Source: a virus. From it: 64,000 nt of DNA. The position numbers were made by a program, and so were the translations under genes. Under the pieces are notes generated by a model, which was not told the DNA's origin, ran no database searches, and saw only the letters and a program-made list of their open reading frames with translations. This document shows positions 46,842 to 55,136 of this stretch, in pieces; position 1 is the stretch's first letter, and each line of letters begins with the position of its first letter. The stretch lies in IMG/VR virus record IMGVR_UViG_3300011271_000002, positions 1-64,000 of that record; one strand, 5' to 3'.

Positions 46842-49793
46842 TTAATTTCCGGCAGAGGACAGCGTTCCATAGGGGACGCGTCGAAGGCGATCGGCATTCA
46901 CGCGTACGGCGGTGCCAACGGCATCACGATGCGCCGCGAGTATACCCATCCTCGTTCGTTGCTCGGTGAGCACGGGATCCGTCCCGCGCGCATCGATTGC
47001 ATAGTATGCATTCGGCCCGCCACCGCCGAATGCCCGGCGCGCGGACGCATTGCTCATGATCGTACCTGGGCTATTTGGGAAAAACGGCTCGGCACCGCGC
47101 TCTCCGACCAAATAGGCCGACCCAGGCGAGACTGGACCGCCGCTAGCATGCGGTATCAGCGAGCTCGCCAACAGACTGAAAATCCCACCTCCCTTGTCGC
47201 CCTCACCGAATAGTCCCCCAATGCTCTTGCCGAGTCCGTCTCTCGCGCCGCCGAGTCCGAGTGAATCGGCTAGCTTCATATAGCCCGGATTGGTTTTTGT
47301 GAAATCCGGCTTGCCGCCGCCGATGAGATCCGTTAGCCCGCTGAGCTTAGGAAATGCCTTGCCAAGCGCGCCAAGGCCTTTTTGGGCCATGCCCTTGATC
47401 TGGCCCTCGACTACATGGCCGCCAATGTCCTGGAAGACTTTGCTGAAAGACGTTTTCTGGAAGGTCGCCAACTTGGCCAGCTCGCCGGTGACGCGATCAA
47501 AGCCCATGTGAAACGCTTCGTAAATGCTTTCGGCGGCCGATTTACCATCCCGTTGCATGTCCAAGAAAAAGGCCCGGACGCCATCTCGCATGCCACGCAT
47601 GGCGAGCGATTGTTCCGCGAGAATTCGGAGTTGATCGTTGCGGAGATTGCGTAGCGAAAGTTCGATTTCGAAATTCGTGTGCCCGCTGGCAATGATCAGC
47701 TCGAGTGTGGTGATCTGCTGATTCAGCGCTTCCAACTGATTTTTGTAGATTAGACCGGTGCGCATGGCCTCGGCGGTGATCTGCCGTTGATGTTCCAATC
47801 GGGCCTCGCCGGCCTCCGCCACAGCCTCTTGCGTCAATCCGCCGGCACCAGGAATCGGAGTGCCACCACTTCTCACGGATTCGATAGCTCTATTTTTTAA
47901 TGCCGCGCGCCGTTCCGCCTCGGCGCCTTCCGTGATGGCCGCAGTGAGTCGCTTCGTGGCGGCGATTCTTTCGTTGATGCGTGTCATCGCAGCCGCGGAT
48001 TGATTGATCCCTCTCGCCTTGAATAAATCAAGCTCGGCCTTAATCTGCTCCTTTGTGGCACCGTCCTCTTGCATCTTGGCGAGTTTGACTTGAAGGGTCG
48101 CCAAGCGCACCGCTTCCGCTCCCTGACTTTGGACTTGCGCCAAGCGGTTTTCCAGAGTGATTTCGTCCATCAATTTATCGGAAGCGTTCTTTGCCTGCTC
48201 GAGATGCTTCGCTTCATACTCTGCGGCGTATTTGGATCGCACTGCCGTCACCTCATTCAGGTGGGTGAGCATAAATATTTCATCGTTGTATTTCTCAGCG
48301 CCCACGGCCGCGGCCACGCGGGTTTCCACGTTCGCCTTTTTGATGGCCTCGTATCCTTTCCCGATCGCGGCGGTCAAGGTCTCCTGGGATCGAACGCTAT
48401 TCCTGATCTGCGCCGTGGTCTGGGCCAGTTTCGTCTTCCACTTTTCCTCTTCGCCAGTGGTCACGATCTGAAGCTCAATAGCTTTGATGGAATCCTTCTG
48501 CGAGGTGCTCAGTTGCGTGTGCCGACGTTCTAAGGCCTTGTTCACCTCCTCGATAATTTTCAGCGACTCCCCATAAGCTGCGGCAACCGCTTTTTCTGCC
48601 TCGCTGAGTCCGGCAGCGTCCACCTTCGCCTTTGCCGCCGCTAGTTCCGCCGCCAATTTTTTCATGCGGTCCTGGAACGGGCGATCCAGTTTGGCGTTTT
48701 CGGCATCGCTCGTAAGTTTTTCCTTTTTTGCGGCCAGATCCTCTTCGGCGAACTTTTTAGGAACATACCGGGCTTGTTCGGCCACATAGCGACGGGCTTC
48801 CTTCAACTCCTCCAATTCCACGGTGTTTTCAGTGGTAGCAGCGTGCCCTACGAGGCTTGGCACTCCTTGTGGATTTACCAGCGTACGGGATTTTGGACTA
48901 GTCTCGTATCGTAAAGTGTTCTTTCTGGCTTCTTCCGCATCGGCGATGCGTTTATCCAGGATTGCCAACTTAGCATCGAAGAAGTCTTTCAACTCACTTT
49001 TTGTCTTTTCGCGCGCGGCCGCTATTGCTGCGGTTTGGAGTTTGGGATCTTTAATCGTTCCAGCAGCTTCTATTTTGGCCCGCCCTTGGTCGGTGATAAC
49101 ATCCATTTCGGCCTTCATGCCGCCACCGCCAGCTTTACCACCGATAAACTCGCGGATGTATTTCGTGCCGGTCTCGCCGAGCAATCGCCGCATGATGCCG
49201 ACGTCTGATTCCTTGAGTAGTTTGTAAAGCGCGGAGAGGTCTCTGTCCAGAGCCATCGCTAGATTGTCGGCCGCAGCGCGGGCTTCATCCAACGCTAGTT
49301 TCAGCGTGTTCTGTCTTCGCCCTTCCAATTTGGCGATCTGGTTTTCGAGGCGATCATTCGTCACGTCGAGTTGATCGTTTGTCAATTTTAGCGGAGCATT
49401 CAACTCTCGAAACATCAGATTCACTTTTTCAGGGGCGTTCTGTATGGTTTTGAAAAATTCGTAAACTTTTTCTCCAATGCCGACGATCAAGCCTGAAAAG
49501 GCAACCGCGCCAACGATGGGAAAGGCAGCCTGCAACACCGGGCTCAGCCCCAGCGTTGTGGACATGAAGCGCTCTACCGCCCGCACGTTGTGGGTGAGAT
49601 TGCCCTCCATCGTACGGATCGCGCCGCTCGCCGCCATCATACTCGATGCGGTGTGGCCGCCGAACTCCCGCATGGCCTGCGATCCGGAGGAGCCGAATTT
49701 CTTTACACGAACCTCGGCTTGATTGATATCGCTGGTGAAGCGGCTGGTGCCTGCGGCGAGATCGATGACCACGGTTCCAATTCTTTTTGGCAC
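46842..49793 (-). CDS. Tail tape measure protein
   Basis: 983 aa, GTG start overlapping the preceding stop (TAGTG). Long, mostly helical and coiled-coil (repeated K/E/A-rich heptads). One hydrophobic segment lies near residues 85-110 (S-P-V-L-Q-A-A-F-P-I-V-G-A-V-A-F-S-G-L-I). The C-terminal motif (H-A-S-G-G-P-V then Y-L-V-G-E-R-G-A-E-P-F-F-P) is found in many tape measure proteins. It sets tail length (roughly 1.5 angstrom per residue by the usual rule) and enters the cell envelope at infection. Confidence 0.9.
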   Translation of the reverse strand: MPKRIGTVVIDLAAGTSRFTSDINQAEVRVKKFGSSGSQAMREFGGHTASSMMAASGAIRTMEGNLTHNVRAVERFMSTTLGLSPVLQAAFPIVGAVAFSGLIVGIGEKVYEFFKTIQNAPEKVNLMFRELNAPLKLTNDQLDVTNDRLENQIAKLEGRRQNTLKLALDEARAAADNLAMALDRDLSALYKLLKESDVGIMRRLLGETGTKYIREFIGGKAGGGGMKAEMDVITDQGRAKIEAAGTIKDPKLQTAAIAAAREKTKSELKDFFDAKLAILDKRIADAEEARKNTLRYETSPKSRTLVNPQGVPSLVGHAATTENTVELEELKEARRYVAEQARYVPKKFAEEDLAAKKEKLTSDAENAKLDRPFQDRMKKLAAELAAAKAKVDAAGLSEAEKAVAAAYGESLKIIEEVNKALERRHTQLSTSQKDSIKAIELQIVTTGEEEKWKTKLAQTTAQIRNSVRSQETLTAAIGKGYEAIKKANVETRVAAAVGAEKYNDEIFMLTHLNEVTAVRSKYAAEYEAKHLEQAKNASDKLMDEITLENRLAQVQSQGAEAVRLATLQVKLAKMQEDGATKEQIKAELDLFKARGINQSAAAMTRINERIAATKRLTAAITEGAEAERRAALKNRAIESVRSGGTPIPGAGGLTQEAVAEAGEARLEHQRQITAEAMRTGLIYKNQLEALNQQITTLELIIASGHTNFEIELSLRNLRNDQLRILAEQSLAMRGMRDGVRAFFLDMQRDGKSAAESIYEAFHMGFDRVTGELAKLATFQKTSFSKVFQDIGGHVVEGQIKGMAQKGLGALGKAFPKLSGLTDLIGGGKPDFTKTNPGYMKLADSLGLGGARDGLGKSIGGLFGEGDKGGGIFSLLASSLIPHASGGPVSPGSAYLVGERGAEPFFPNSPGTIMSNASARRAFGGGGPNAYYAIDARGTDPVLTEQRTRMGILAAHRDAVGTAVRVNADRLRRVPYGTLSSAGN

Positions 49794-50344
49794 TAGATCG
49801 CCGCCTTTATTTTTTCAGAACAGGGCTTGCCACGCCAGGCATAATCGATCCGCGATTGGGTAAAATAGAAACGGGCCGCGACGAAGTTCATAGCTTCGTG
49901 CAGCCCTGACCGATGCGACCGATAGGGAGTCACATGGCTACCACCAATACTAAGGGACCAGAGCCGAATAGTGGCTGTTGGCTGTGGACTGGCATGCTCA
50001 AGGATAGCGGCTACGGAAAGATTCAAACCGGCACGTTCGCCAACCCCAACATGCAGCGGGCGCATCGCGTTGCCTACGAATTGTTCGTTGGCCCAATACC
50101 TCCCGGACTGCAACTTGACCATCTTTGCCGGGTTTCTAGTTGCGTCAATCCGAATCATCTGGAGCCGGTCACTAATGCAGAGAACACAAGACGCGGAATC
50201 GCAGGACAGTGGCAGAAAAACAAAACACATTGCCCACAGGGTCATGAATACACAATTGAAAATACCATGATGTATTTGGGAAAGTGGAGGCGCTGCCGAA
50301 CATGCAGCAGAGAGCGTAATCATCTTGCCGCTTGACGAGCTCAC
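49793..50344 (-). CDS. Small tail gene that apparently received an HNH insertion
   Basis: Frame of 183 codons from a GTG overlapping the gp10-like stop (GTGA) to a TAG overlapping the tape measure GTG. Only its two ends look like a phage protein: M-S-S-S-S-G-K at the start and G-L-H-E-A-M-N-F-V-A-A-R-F-Y-F-T-Q-S-R then D-Y-A-W-R-G-K-P at the end. The middle is the reverse complement of the HNH gene 49934-50335. An older gene of about 45 codons was probably split by the insertion, which by chance or selection keeps the frame open. The end alone (MNF start at about 49889) may still be translated. Confidence 0.5.
   Translation of the reverse strand: MSSSSGKMITLSAACSAAPPLSQIHHGIFNCVFMTLWAMCFVFLPLSCDSASCVLCISDRLQMIRIDATRNPAKMVKLQSGRYWANEQFVGNAMRPLHVGVGERAGLNLSVAAILEHASPQPTATIRLWSLSIGGSHVTPYRSHRSGLHEAMNFVAARFYFTQSRIDYAWRGKPCSEKIKAAI
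49934..50335 (+). CDS. HNH homing-type endonuclease (HNH_3)
   Basis: 133 aa from the ATG at 49934 (AGGGAG upstream). G-C-W-L-W-T-G-M-L-K-D-S-G-Y-G, R-A-H-R-V-A-Y, L-D-H-L-C, then C-V-N-P-N-H-L-E-P-V (catalytic His/Asn), with a C-terminal zinc knuckle (C-P-Q-G-H, C-R-T-C). Encoded antisense to the tail genes, between the gp10-like and tape measure genes and inside the remnant gene described above. Confidence 0.88.
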   Translation: MATTNTKGPEPNSGCWLWTGMLKDSGYGKIQTGTFANPNMQRAHRVAYELFVGPIPPGLQLDHLCRVSSCVNPNHLEPVTNAENTRRGIAGQWQKNKTHCPQGHEYTIENTMMYLGKWRRCRTCSRERNHLAA

Positions 50345-50796
50345 GGAATCACCATGCTAGTTGAACCCTGCGGGAATTGCTCCCTTACGGTCTGTGCCAA
50401 AGAGTCGGCAAATGCGGCTATGGCCCGTTCCGCTGAACTATCAAACGCCACTCTCATAAAAGGGTGTGGAGCGATCATCCCCTCCGCTTTTTTTCCCGGC
50501 TTGTGGCCGATCATGCGATGCCCGTATTCCACCCACAGCGCGCGCTGGCCCATTTTGCCATAGCCGATTCTGGCCAAGCCGCCGCGGAGTTGATTGTCGA
50601 GAGTGATCTCCATCATCCGCGCTGCCTTGAGTTTCCCTTCGCGGACCGGTTCTCTGATGTTGAGCTCGCGATTGATTTCCTGCGCGCCGGCGTTCAGTGC
50701 TTTAAGGAAACCAGTGGCCACGATGATCTTGGGTGCCTCGCGTAGCATCTTGCAGACATCCTCGATGCCGATGATCCGCGAGACCTCGCCAGCCAT
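50341..50796 (-). CDS. HK97 gp10-like protein
   Basis: 151 aa. L-N-A-G-A-Q-E-I-N-R-E-L, V-R-E-G-K-L-K-A-A, V-E-Y-G-H-R and H-P-F-M-R-V-A-F are the gp10 family landmarks. The protein acts at the head-tail joint or as a tail completion factor. Here it lies between the chaperone genes and the tape measure, later in the tail operon than usual. Confidence 0.8.
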   Translation of the reverse strand: MAGEVSRIIGIEDVCKMLREAPKIIVATGFLKALNAGAQEINRELNIREPVREGKLKAARMMEITLDNQLRGGLARIGYGKMGQRALWVEYGHRMIGHKPGKKAEGMIAPHPFMRVAFDSSAERAIAAFADSLAQTVREQFPQGSTSMVIP

Positions 50797-50805
50797 GAGT
50801 TAATC

Positions 50806-51294
50806 TTAGCCGCTTGCGGCAGCTTCGACCGGCAATGCTTCCGGGTTGGGCGTTGGTGACGCGGGCGGCGGCACTTCCGCAGTCGCAGGCTCGGGCGTTG
50901 GCTGTGACGGGGAAGGATTAAGCAGTTCGTCCAGGCTTTTCGGCTCGTTGCCCATCGAGACATTGTAGGCGTTTGCCAGGGCGGCCATCGCGATCCCGAG
51001 CCGATCGACGCGCAGCAGCTTGCCGGTTTCCTTGAGCGAATCTTTCTTGCTCAATCCAGGGAAAGCCGCCTCAGGCCCAGCTTCCAGCGCGGCGAAGAAA
51101 AGCCCGCGCAATTCCGCAGCCGTGATGCCGCCGCCCTCGCCCGTGATGCGGAGCAGCGCACTGAAAAGATTGCAACCGCAGATTTCCTCTACGTCCACGA
51201 TGGTGTTGAAATCGTAGGCGAGCGTCAGTTCCTCGGCATCGTCGTCGTCAAACTTGAATCGATAGTATTTCAGATCGTCTTTCGGTTGTGGCAT
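50806..51294 (-). CDS. Tail assembly chaperone-like protein 2
   Basis: 162 aa. The ATG at 51294 follows AAGGGTGAAC. Y-Y-R-F-K-F, L-A-Y-D-F-N-T-I-V-D-V-E-E-I-C-G and L-R-G-L-F-F-A-A-L match the TAC family. The C-terminus is a Pro/Ala/Glu-rich tail (P-S-P-S-Q-P-T-P-E-P). Chaperones of this class coat the tape measure protein before tube assembly. No slippery site was needed to read it. Confidence 0.65.
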   Translation of the reverse strand: MPQPKDDLKYYRFKFDDDDAEELTLAYDFNTIVDVEEICGCNLFSALLRITGEGGGITAAELRGLFFAALEAGPEAAFPGLSKKDSLKETGKLLRVDRLGIAMAALANAYNVSMGNEPKSLDELLNPSPSQPTPEPATAEVPPPASPTPNPEALPVEAAASG

Positions 51295-51298
51295 GTGT

Positions 51299-51967
51299 TC
51301 ACCCTTGTTTTCTAAACTGCGCAAAATGTCTCATCAGGTATTCGCCAGTGATCGGCTGCTCACGCTGCTTGGCCCAGGGATGCAGCATGAAGGCGTCGGC
51401 ACGCAACGGCTCCTTCGGGGCCAATTGGCTGTAGTTCGCGTTGTTGGCGATGACCATCCCAAACATCAGTTCCCATTGTCGTAGATTTTCAATGTGCCGG
51501 CGCAGAAGTGCCTGAAGAAGTTTGGGCGTCAGATCAAGCCATTCGCGATCAGTGAGGCGAAGATTCTCGTGGGCCATCGCCCAAGCTTCTGGCCAACTCA
51601 ACGATTTGGCCTGTTTCGCGGATTCGCCTTCATCGGCATTTTCCGAATCTTCTTCCTCGTTTCTCTCTGGCATCGAGGCCTGCCAGGCTCTGAAAAGGAT
51701 GTTCCTGACATTCATCACGTTCCCGAGATGAAGGATTTCGCCGGCAGCCCGAATCGAACAATCAGCGCCAACGTGGGTAAGAATTTCGAAAAGCACGCTG
51801 CGGAGCGTTTTAGCCGCTGGGCGGACAAGGTTCAGATTTCCTGCCAAGACGTCCAGGCCGGTGCTGCTTTCAAGTTTCAACAGAAGCTCGTGCGTGAAGA
51901 GAATTCGCCAGCGTCGGCCGCCGAAAGGCAATTCGATCACCGGGCTGAGAATTTCGGCTATCGTCAC
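51299..51967 (-). CDS. Tail assembly chaperone-like protein 1
   Basis: 222 aa. H-E-L-L-L-K-L-E-S-S-T-G-L-D-V-L in the first half is TAC-like. After an acidic linker, L-T-D-R-E-W-L-D-L-T-P-K-L-L-Q-A-L and I-A-N-N-A-N-Y resemble the gpT-type extension that in other phages is made by frameshifting. Here both parts lie in one frame. Next to the tail tube gene, as expected. Confidence 0.65.
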   Translation of the reverse strand: MTIAEILSPVIELPFGGRRWRILFTHELLLKLESSTGLDVLAGNLNLVRPAAKTLRSVLFEILTHVGADCSIRAAGEILHLGNVMNVRNILFRAWQASMPERNEEEDSENADEGESAKQAKSLSWPEAWAMAHENLRLTDREWLDLTPKLLQALLRRHIENLRQWELMFGMVIANNANYSQLAPKEPLRADAFMLHPWAKQREQPITGEYLMRHFAQFRKQG

Positions 51968-51976
51968 ATGGAGCGA

Positions 51977-52420
51977 TTAGACGACTGTTTCGGTAATGGT
52001 CCCGCTGATTTGGACATCGGCCATATATTCGATGGCCTTGTTTTGTTCGAATGGGCCGTTCTCGTACTTGGCAATATAGCCGATGCCGGTGCATGTGTAA
52101 ACCTTGCTGCCCTTATCCACCGGCGCGGTAATCTTCCACGAAAAAACTGTTTGGGCTTGGGCGAGCGCCAGGAGACTCAACTGCGAGGTGTCCCCGATGA
52201 AATTTCCAGCGATTGAATTCAGGCCAGGCTTGATTAGTCCGGGAATGAATTCCTCCGTTGCGTTCGGAGAAAGCAGATGCGTCGTATCTACCTGCGGAAC
52301 ACTCACCTGCGCAGGCTTGATACTTTTCACCTCAAGCATCGCATTGTAGCTGCCAGGACTGGCTACAGTGCCAATGTAAAATACCGCTGTGTTGCCAGTG
52401 TTGGCGCGAGATGCTGCCAT
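51977..52420 (-). CDS. Tail tube protein
   Basis: 147 aa. Begins with N-T-G-N-T-A-V-F-Y-I-G, then V-D-T-T-H-L-L-S-P (a D-x-T-x-x-x-x motif of tube proteins), I-A-G-N-F-I-G-D, and ends Y-M-A-D-V-Q-I-S-G-T-I. These are hallmarks of lambda gpV-like major tail proteins that stack as hexamers. Shine-Dalgarno AAGGAGAATG. Confidence 0.82.
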   Translation of the reverse strand: MAASRANTGNTAVFYIGTVASPGSYNAMLEVKSIKPAQVSVPQVDTTHLLSPNATEEFIPGLIKPGLNSIAGNFIGDTSQLSLLALAQAQTVFSWKITAPVDKGSKVYTCTGIGYIAKYENGPFEQNKAIEYMADVQISGTITETVV

Positions 52421-52490
52421 GACATTCTCCTTGTCTTTGGGACTTCTAGCTACCCATCATATCCCTAAAAGCAAATCTGCGTGTAAATGT

Positions 52491-52898
52491 TTAATTCGCC
52501 TGATTGAACCAGATCTCGTATTCGATCATCCGGCGAAAGGTTCGGCTGGCATCGTCATAGGGGAAATCCATCGGTTCTTGTTCCATCAGGCAGCTTTGCA
52601 CGAACGTGGAATCTGGGTCCGATAGCGTCCCCCTGAAATTGTTCAACACTACGTCAATGGCGCTGGCGAGAGTGATCGTGCCCGCCTGATCGTAAGCGTA
52701 GCAATCTATCTGTAGACGCCGATGCCTTGGTCCTCGTTCGCCAGCCAGCGTGTGATCGGGCGTTCCTCCAACATAGAGATAGGTCCAACTGGGCAGCACC
52801 ATATCCTTTGGCAACTGGCCCAGGAAGCCTCCGCTGGCAGCGATCGCGGCCACGGCCGGCGTTCCCTGTACCAGCACGCTGATGCCTTGATCTATCAA
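52491..52898 (-). CDS. Tail terminator / completion protein (DUF3168-like)
   Basis: 135 aa from a TTG at 52898 that overlaps the preceding stop (TTGA). P-S-W-T-Y-L-Y-V-G-G-T-P, L-Q-I-D-C-Y-A-Y-D and A-S-A-I-D-V-V-L match tail completion proteins (gpU/DUF3168), which cap the tube and join it to the head. Expected position just before the tube gene. Confidence 0.7.
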   Translation of the reverse strand: MIDQGISVLVQGTPAVAAIAASGGFLGQLPKDMVLPSWTYLYVGGTPDHTLAGERGPRHRRLQIDCYAYDQAGTITLASAIDVVLNNFRGTLSDPDSTFVQSCLMEQEPMDFPYDDASRTFRRMIEYEIWFNQAN

Positions 52899-53635
52899 CC
52901 CACAAGGATATCATTGGATTTCTTCACCCACTGATGCGTGCGCACCAATTCCTCATATTGTTGATGCCAGTTCATTGCCCGTTCGGCAGGATCGTAGCGG
53001 GCTATCCGCTCCTGCAATACCTTTCGGGCGCCCTGAACACTACCGCGGATTGGGTAGTGTTTGAGAACGAAGCGCTCCGGATAGACATGCATTCCGGGGA
53101 ATGTCGCGATATGCCCGCCGCTGGAAGTGAGATTGACTCGCTGAGTGTTTCGCCAAGCCTTAACGTGATGAAGCTTCGAATCCAGATGGTCAAGAGTGAA
53201 GCTTTGGAAGTGACGCTCGGGATCACCTGTATACAGATCATCGGTCGGGTAGAATTGCAAAACCTGATGATCCACTGCGTTATAGCCGGCCGCCTGGACC
53301 CGCACGAAGGCGTCCTTCAGTGATTCATCAGGCACGGGACTTTTCCGGATTTCATCGGCGTCGTGATGAATGCACCAGGATGCGGTTGATGCCGCCGCTA
53401 GTTCTTCCACGCGGGTCAACAGCGGCCGCCACGAGTAGTATTGCGAAGGCCCGTCGGCCGGAAACTTCTCGAAGCCGACCAGCGGAAACTCCCGCACGAG
53501 ATCGGGGCTTCCATCGGTGGACCAATTGTCGATCACGTAGACGCCGATGCCCTGATTGATCAGATGTTGGATCGTGAAAACAATTATGTCGGCCTCGTTA
53601 AAACAAGTCATGAACGCTGCGACGGAAAACTTCAT
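52895..53635 (-). CDS. Family 2-like glycosyltransferase (GT92-like type)
   Basis: 246 aa. The ATG at 53635 overlaps the methyltransferase stop (ATGA). F-M-T-C-F-N-E-A-D-I-I, I-D-N-W-S-T-D-G-S and H-H-D-A-D-E-I-R (the DxD site, about 102-109) are typical of glycosyltransferases that act on E-A-D-type substrates. Part of a cassette with a SAM methyltransferase, a second glycosyltransferase and a membrane protein inserted ahead of the tail genes. May build or modify a surface or virion sugar. Confidence 0.8.
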   Translation of the reverse strand: MKFSVAAFMTCFNEADIIVFTIQHLINQGIGVYVIDNWSTDGSPDLVREFPLVGFEKFPADGPSQYYSWRPLLTRVEELAAASTASWCIHHDADEIRKSPVPDESLKDAFVRVQAAGYNAVDHQVLQFYPTDDLYTGDPERHFQSFTLDHLDSKLHHVKAWRNTQRVNLTSSGGHIATFPGMHVYPERFVLKHYPIRGSVQGARKVLQERIARYDPAERAMNWHQQYEELVRTHQWVKKSNDILVG

Positions 53636-54477
53636 GATTTTGTGTCGCTGCCACTGGCGTTCTTTGCACACCACTCTCGCAGGCGCTGGGCCCAATGCTC
53701 CGCGTCTTCGCCCTTGAATGGAGATCGATACAATACGCAGTCCACCGCGTGATGCGCTCCGGGCTCCGGTTTCGGGCGGCCTGGCTGACAATGCAGGCAT
53801 CTGGTCCTGATGTCGTGAATCTTGCTCGCGCCGTGAATTATCGCATAACAGGGCAGTGCGTGCCATGGCCGGATTTGATTCCAGGCGTAGACGATTCTAA
53901 AATGCCGGGCAACCATGCTCTCGAATTCAGCCGGCGTGAAATCGTGCCGGTGATGCGGATTGGTCGCCATCGTCGGGACAATCGGAGTCGAGACAATCAA
54001 ATGCCGAGCTCGCCTGGCCATCATGGCCAGGAACTCTTCGGGATTTTCCAAATGTTCCAACACCTCAAACGCCATCGCCCCGTCAAACTCCTCGTCTTCC
54101 TCGAGCTGTTCGGGACGCAGGAAAGTTCCCAGCTTGCCAGGCCGCTGCCGGGCAAGGGTGAGCGCGGATTCAGATGTATCGACGGAAACGACATGGCAGC
54201 CCGCGCGGGTCAACATCTCCGAGCCATAACCGACCCCGCAACCAAAATCCAGAATGCGGCCGCCGGTGAAGCACTTCCGCGCGAATGCGTATCGTTCAAT
54301 ATGGGCGTTACGTTCCCACAGATCCGGGCAGCGATCCACGTCAAGGGCACCGCCATCCGGAAGTATCCAATCCAGCGTCGGCAGATCCTCTAAATGCCCC
54401 AGTCCGCCGAAGCGAGACCGGGGAACGCGCCCTCCACCCGGCGCGTGAATATCGACTACTAAATCTGATTGCCCCAT
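53632..54477 (-). CDS. Class I SAM-dependent methyltransferase
   Basis: 281 aa from the ATG at 54477. I-L-D-F-G-C-G-V-G-Y-G-S (motif I) and V-S-V-D-T-S (motif II) bind SAM. F-E-V-L-E-H-L-E-N-P (UbiE/small-molecule type) follows. Such enzymes beside glycosyltransferases usually methylate sugars or glycans. Start overlaps the glycosyltransferase end by 19 bases. Confidence 0.8.
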   Translation of the reverse strand: MGQSDLVVDIHAPGGGRVPRSRFGGLGHLEDLPTLDWILPDGGALDVDRCPDLWERNAHIERYAFARKCFTGGRILDFGCGVGYGSEMLTRAGCHVVSVDTSESALTLARQRPGKLGTFLRPEQLEEDEEFDGAMAFEVLEHLENPEEFLAMMARRARHLIVSTPIVPTMATNPHHRHDFTPAEFESMVARHFRIVYAWNQIRPWHALPCYAIIHGASKIHDIRTRCLHCQPGRPKPEPGAHHAVDCVLYRSPFKGEDAEHWAQRLREWCAKNASGSDTKS

Positions 54478-55136
54478 ATGTCCAGTCCCCACTTGGCCTT
54501 GAATAGCTCATGGTTGGCGCTGTAATCGCCGGGGCTTCGCGGATCCCCGCGAAACGTGCTCGGCAGACTAAGATGATCCACAAATACGCCATCCAGAATA
54601 CCGAGCTTCAGTCCAGCCCGTCGAACCCGCAGGCAGTAGTCGTCGTCATCGCCGCCATAACCGACGAAGCGTTCATCTAACAGGCCAATTTTATTGATCG
54701 TGCGCCGCGGTATGAAAACACACACGAAGCAACAGACGCGCGGTTCCTCCCTCAGCCCGACGATTCCAGCAAGGGGATTTTGATTTGGATTGCCGACATT
54801 ATTCGTGGTGGCCGAAACGAGACCGTATTCTGGATGCTCCTGCGTCGCGCGCTGCATCGCCGCGAACCCACCGGAGCTTTTCAGGAGTGCGTCATCGTTG
54901 AGCAATACCACATCATCGCTGCCCGCGGATTCAATCCCGATGTTTACATTGCGAGCAAAAACGAAATCTGATTCCACGTCTCTAACGTCGAATCCGTCCG
55001 GGGGGATCCAGTCATTTCCTTTCGAGCGGTCCCATATCACAATGATCCGGGATGTTTCACCGGCCGCGCGGATGGCCGCGACGCAGGCGCGGAGATTGTT
55101 CTCTGTTCTCGAAGGAATGATGATTGAGAAATTCAA
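54459..55136 (-). CDS. Family 2 glycosyltransferase (rhamnosyltransferase type)
   Basis: 225 aa from a TTG at 55136 overlapping the membrane-protein stop (TTGA). N-F-S-I-I-I-P-S-R-T-E-N at the start, R-N-V-N-I-G-I-E-S-A-G-S-D-D, then L-L-N-D-D-A (nucleotide-sugar Asp pair) and R-F-V-G-Y-G-G-D-D-D-D-Y. Typical GT2. The longer upstream frame has no such features and is rejected as the start. Confidence 0.82.
   Translation of the reverse strand: MNFSIIIPSRTENNLRACVAAIRAAGETSRIIVIWDRSKGNDWIPPDGFDVRDVESDFVFARNVNIGIESAGSDDVVLLNDDALLKSSGGFAAMQRATQEHPEYGLVSATTNNVGNPNQNPLAGIVGLREEPRVCCFVCVFIPRRTINKIGLLDERFVGYGGDDDDYCLRVRRAGLKLGILDGVFVDHLSLPSTFRGDPRSPGDYSANHELFKAKWGLDIWGNQI

Noticed and set aside
51494-52216. 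240-codon plus-strand frame
   Set aside because: Fully antisense to the chaperone and tail tube genes, which are strongly supported.
53695-54393. 232-codon plus-strand frame
   Set aside because: Antisense to the SAM methyltransferase with visible motifs I and II; considered a shadow.
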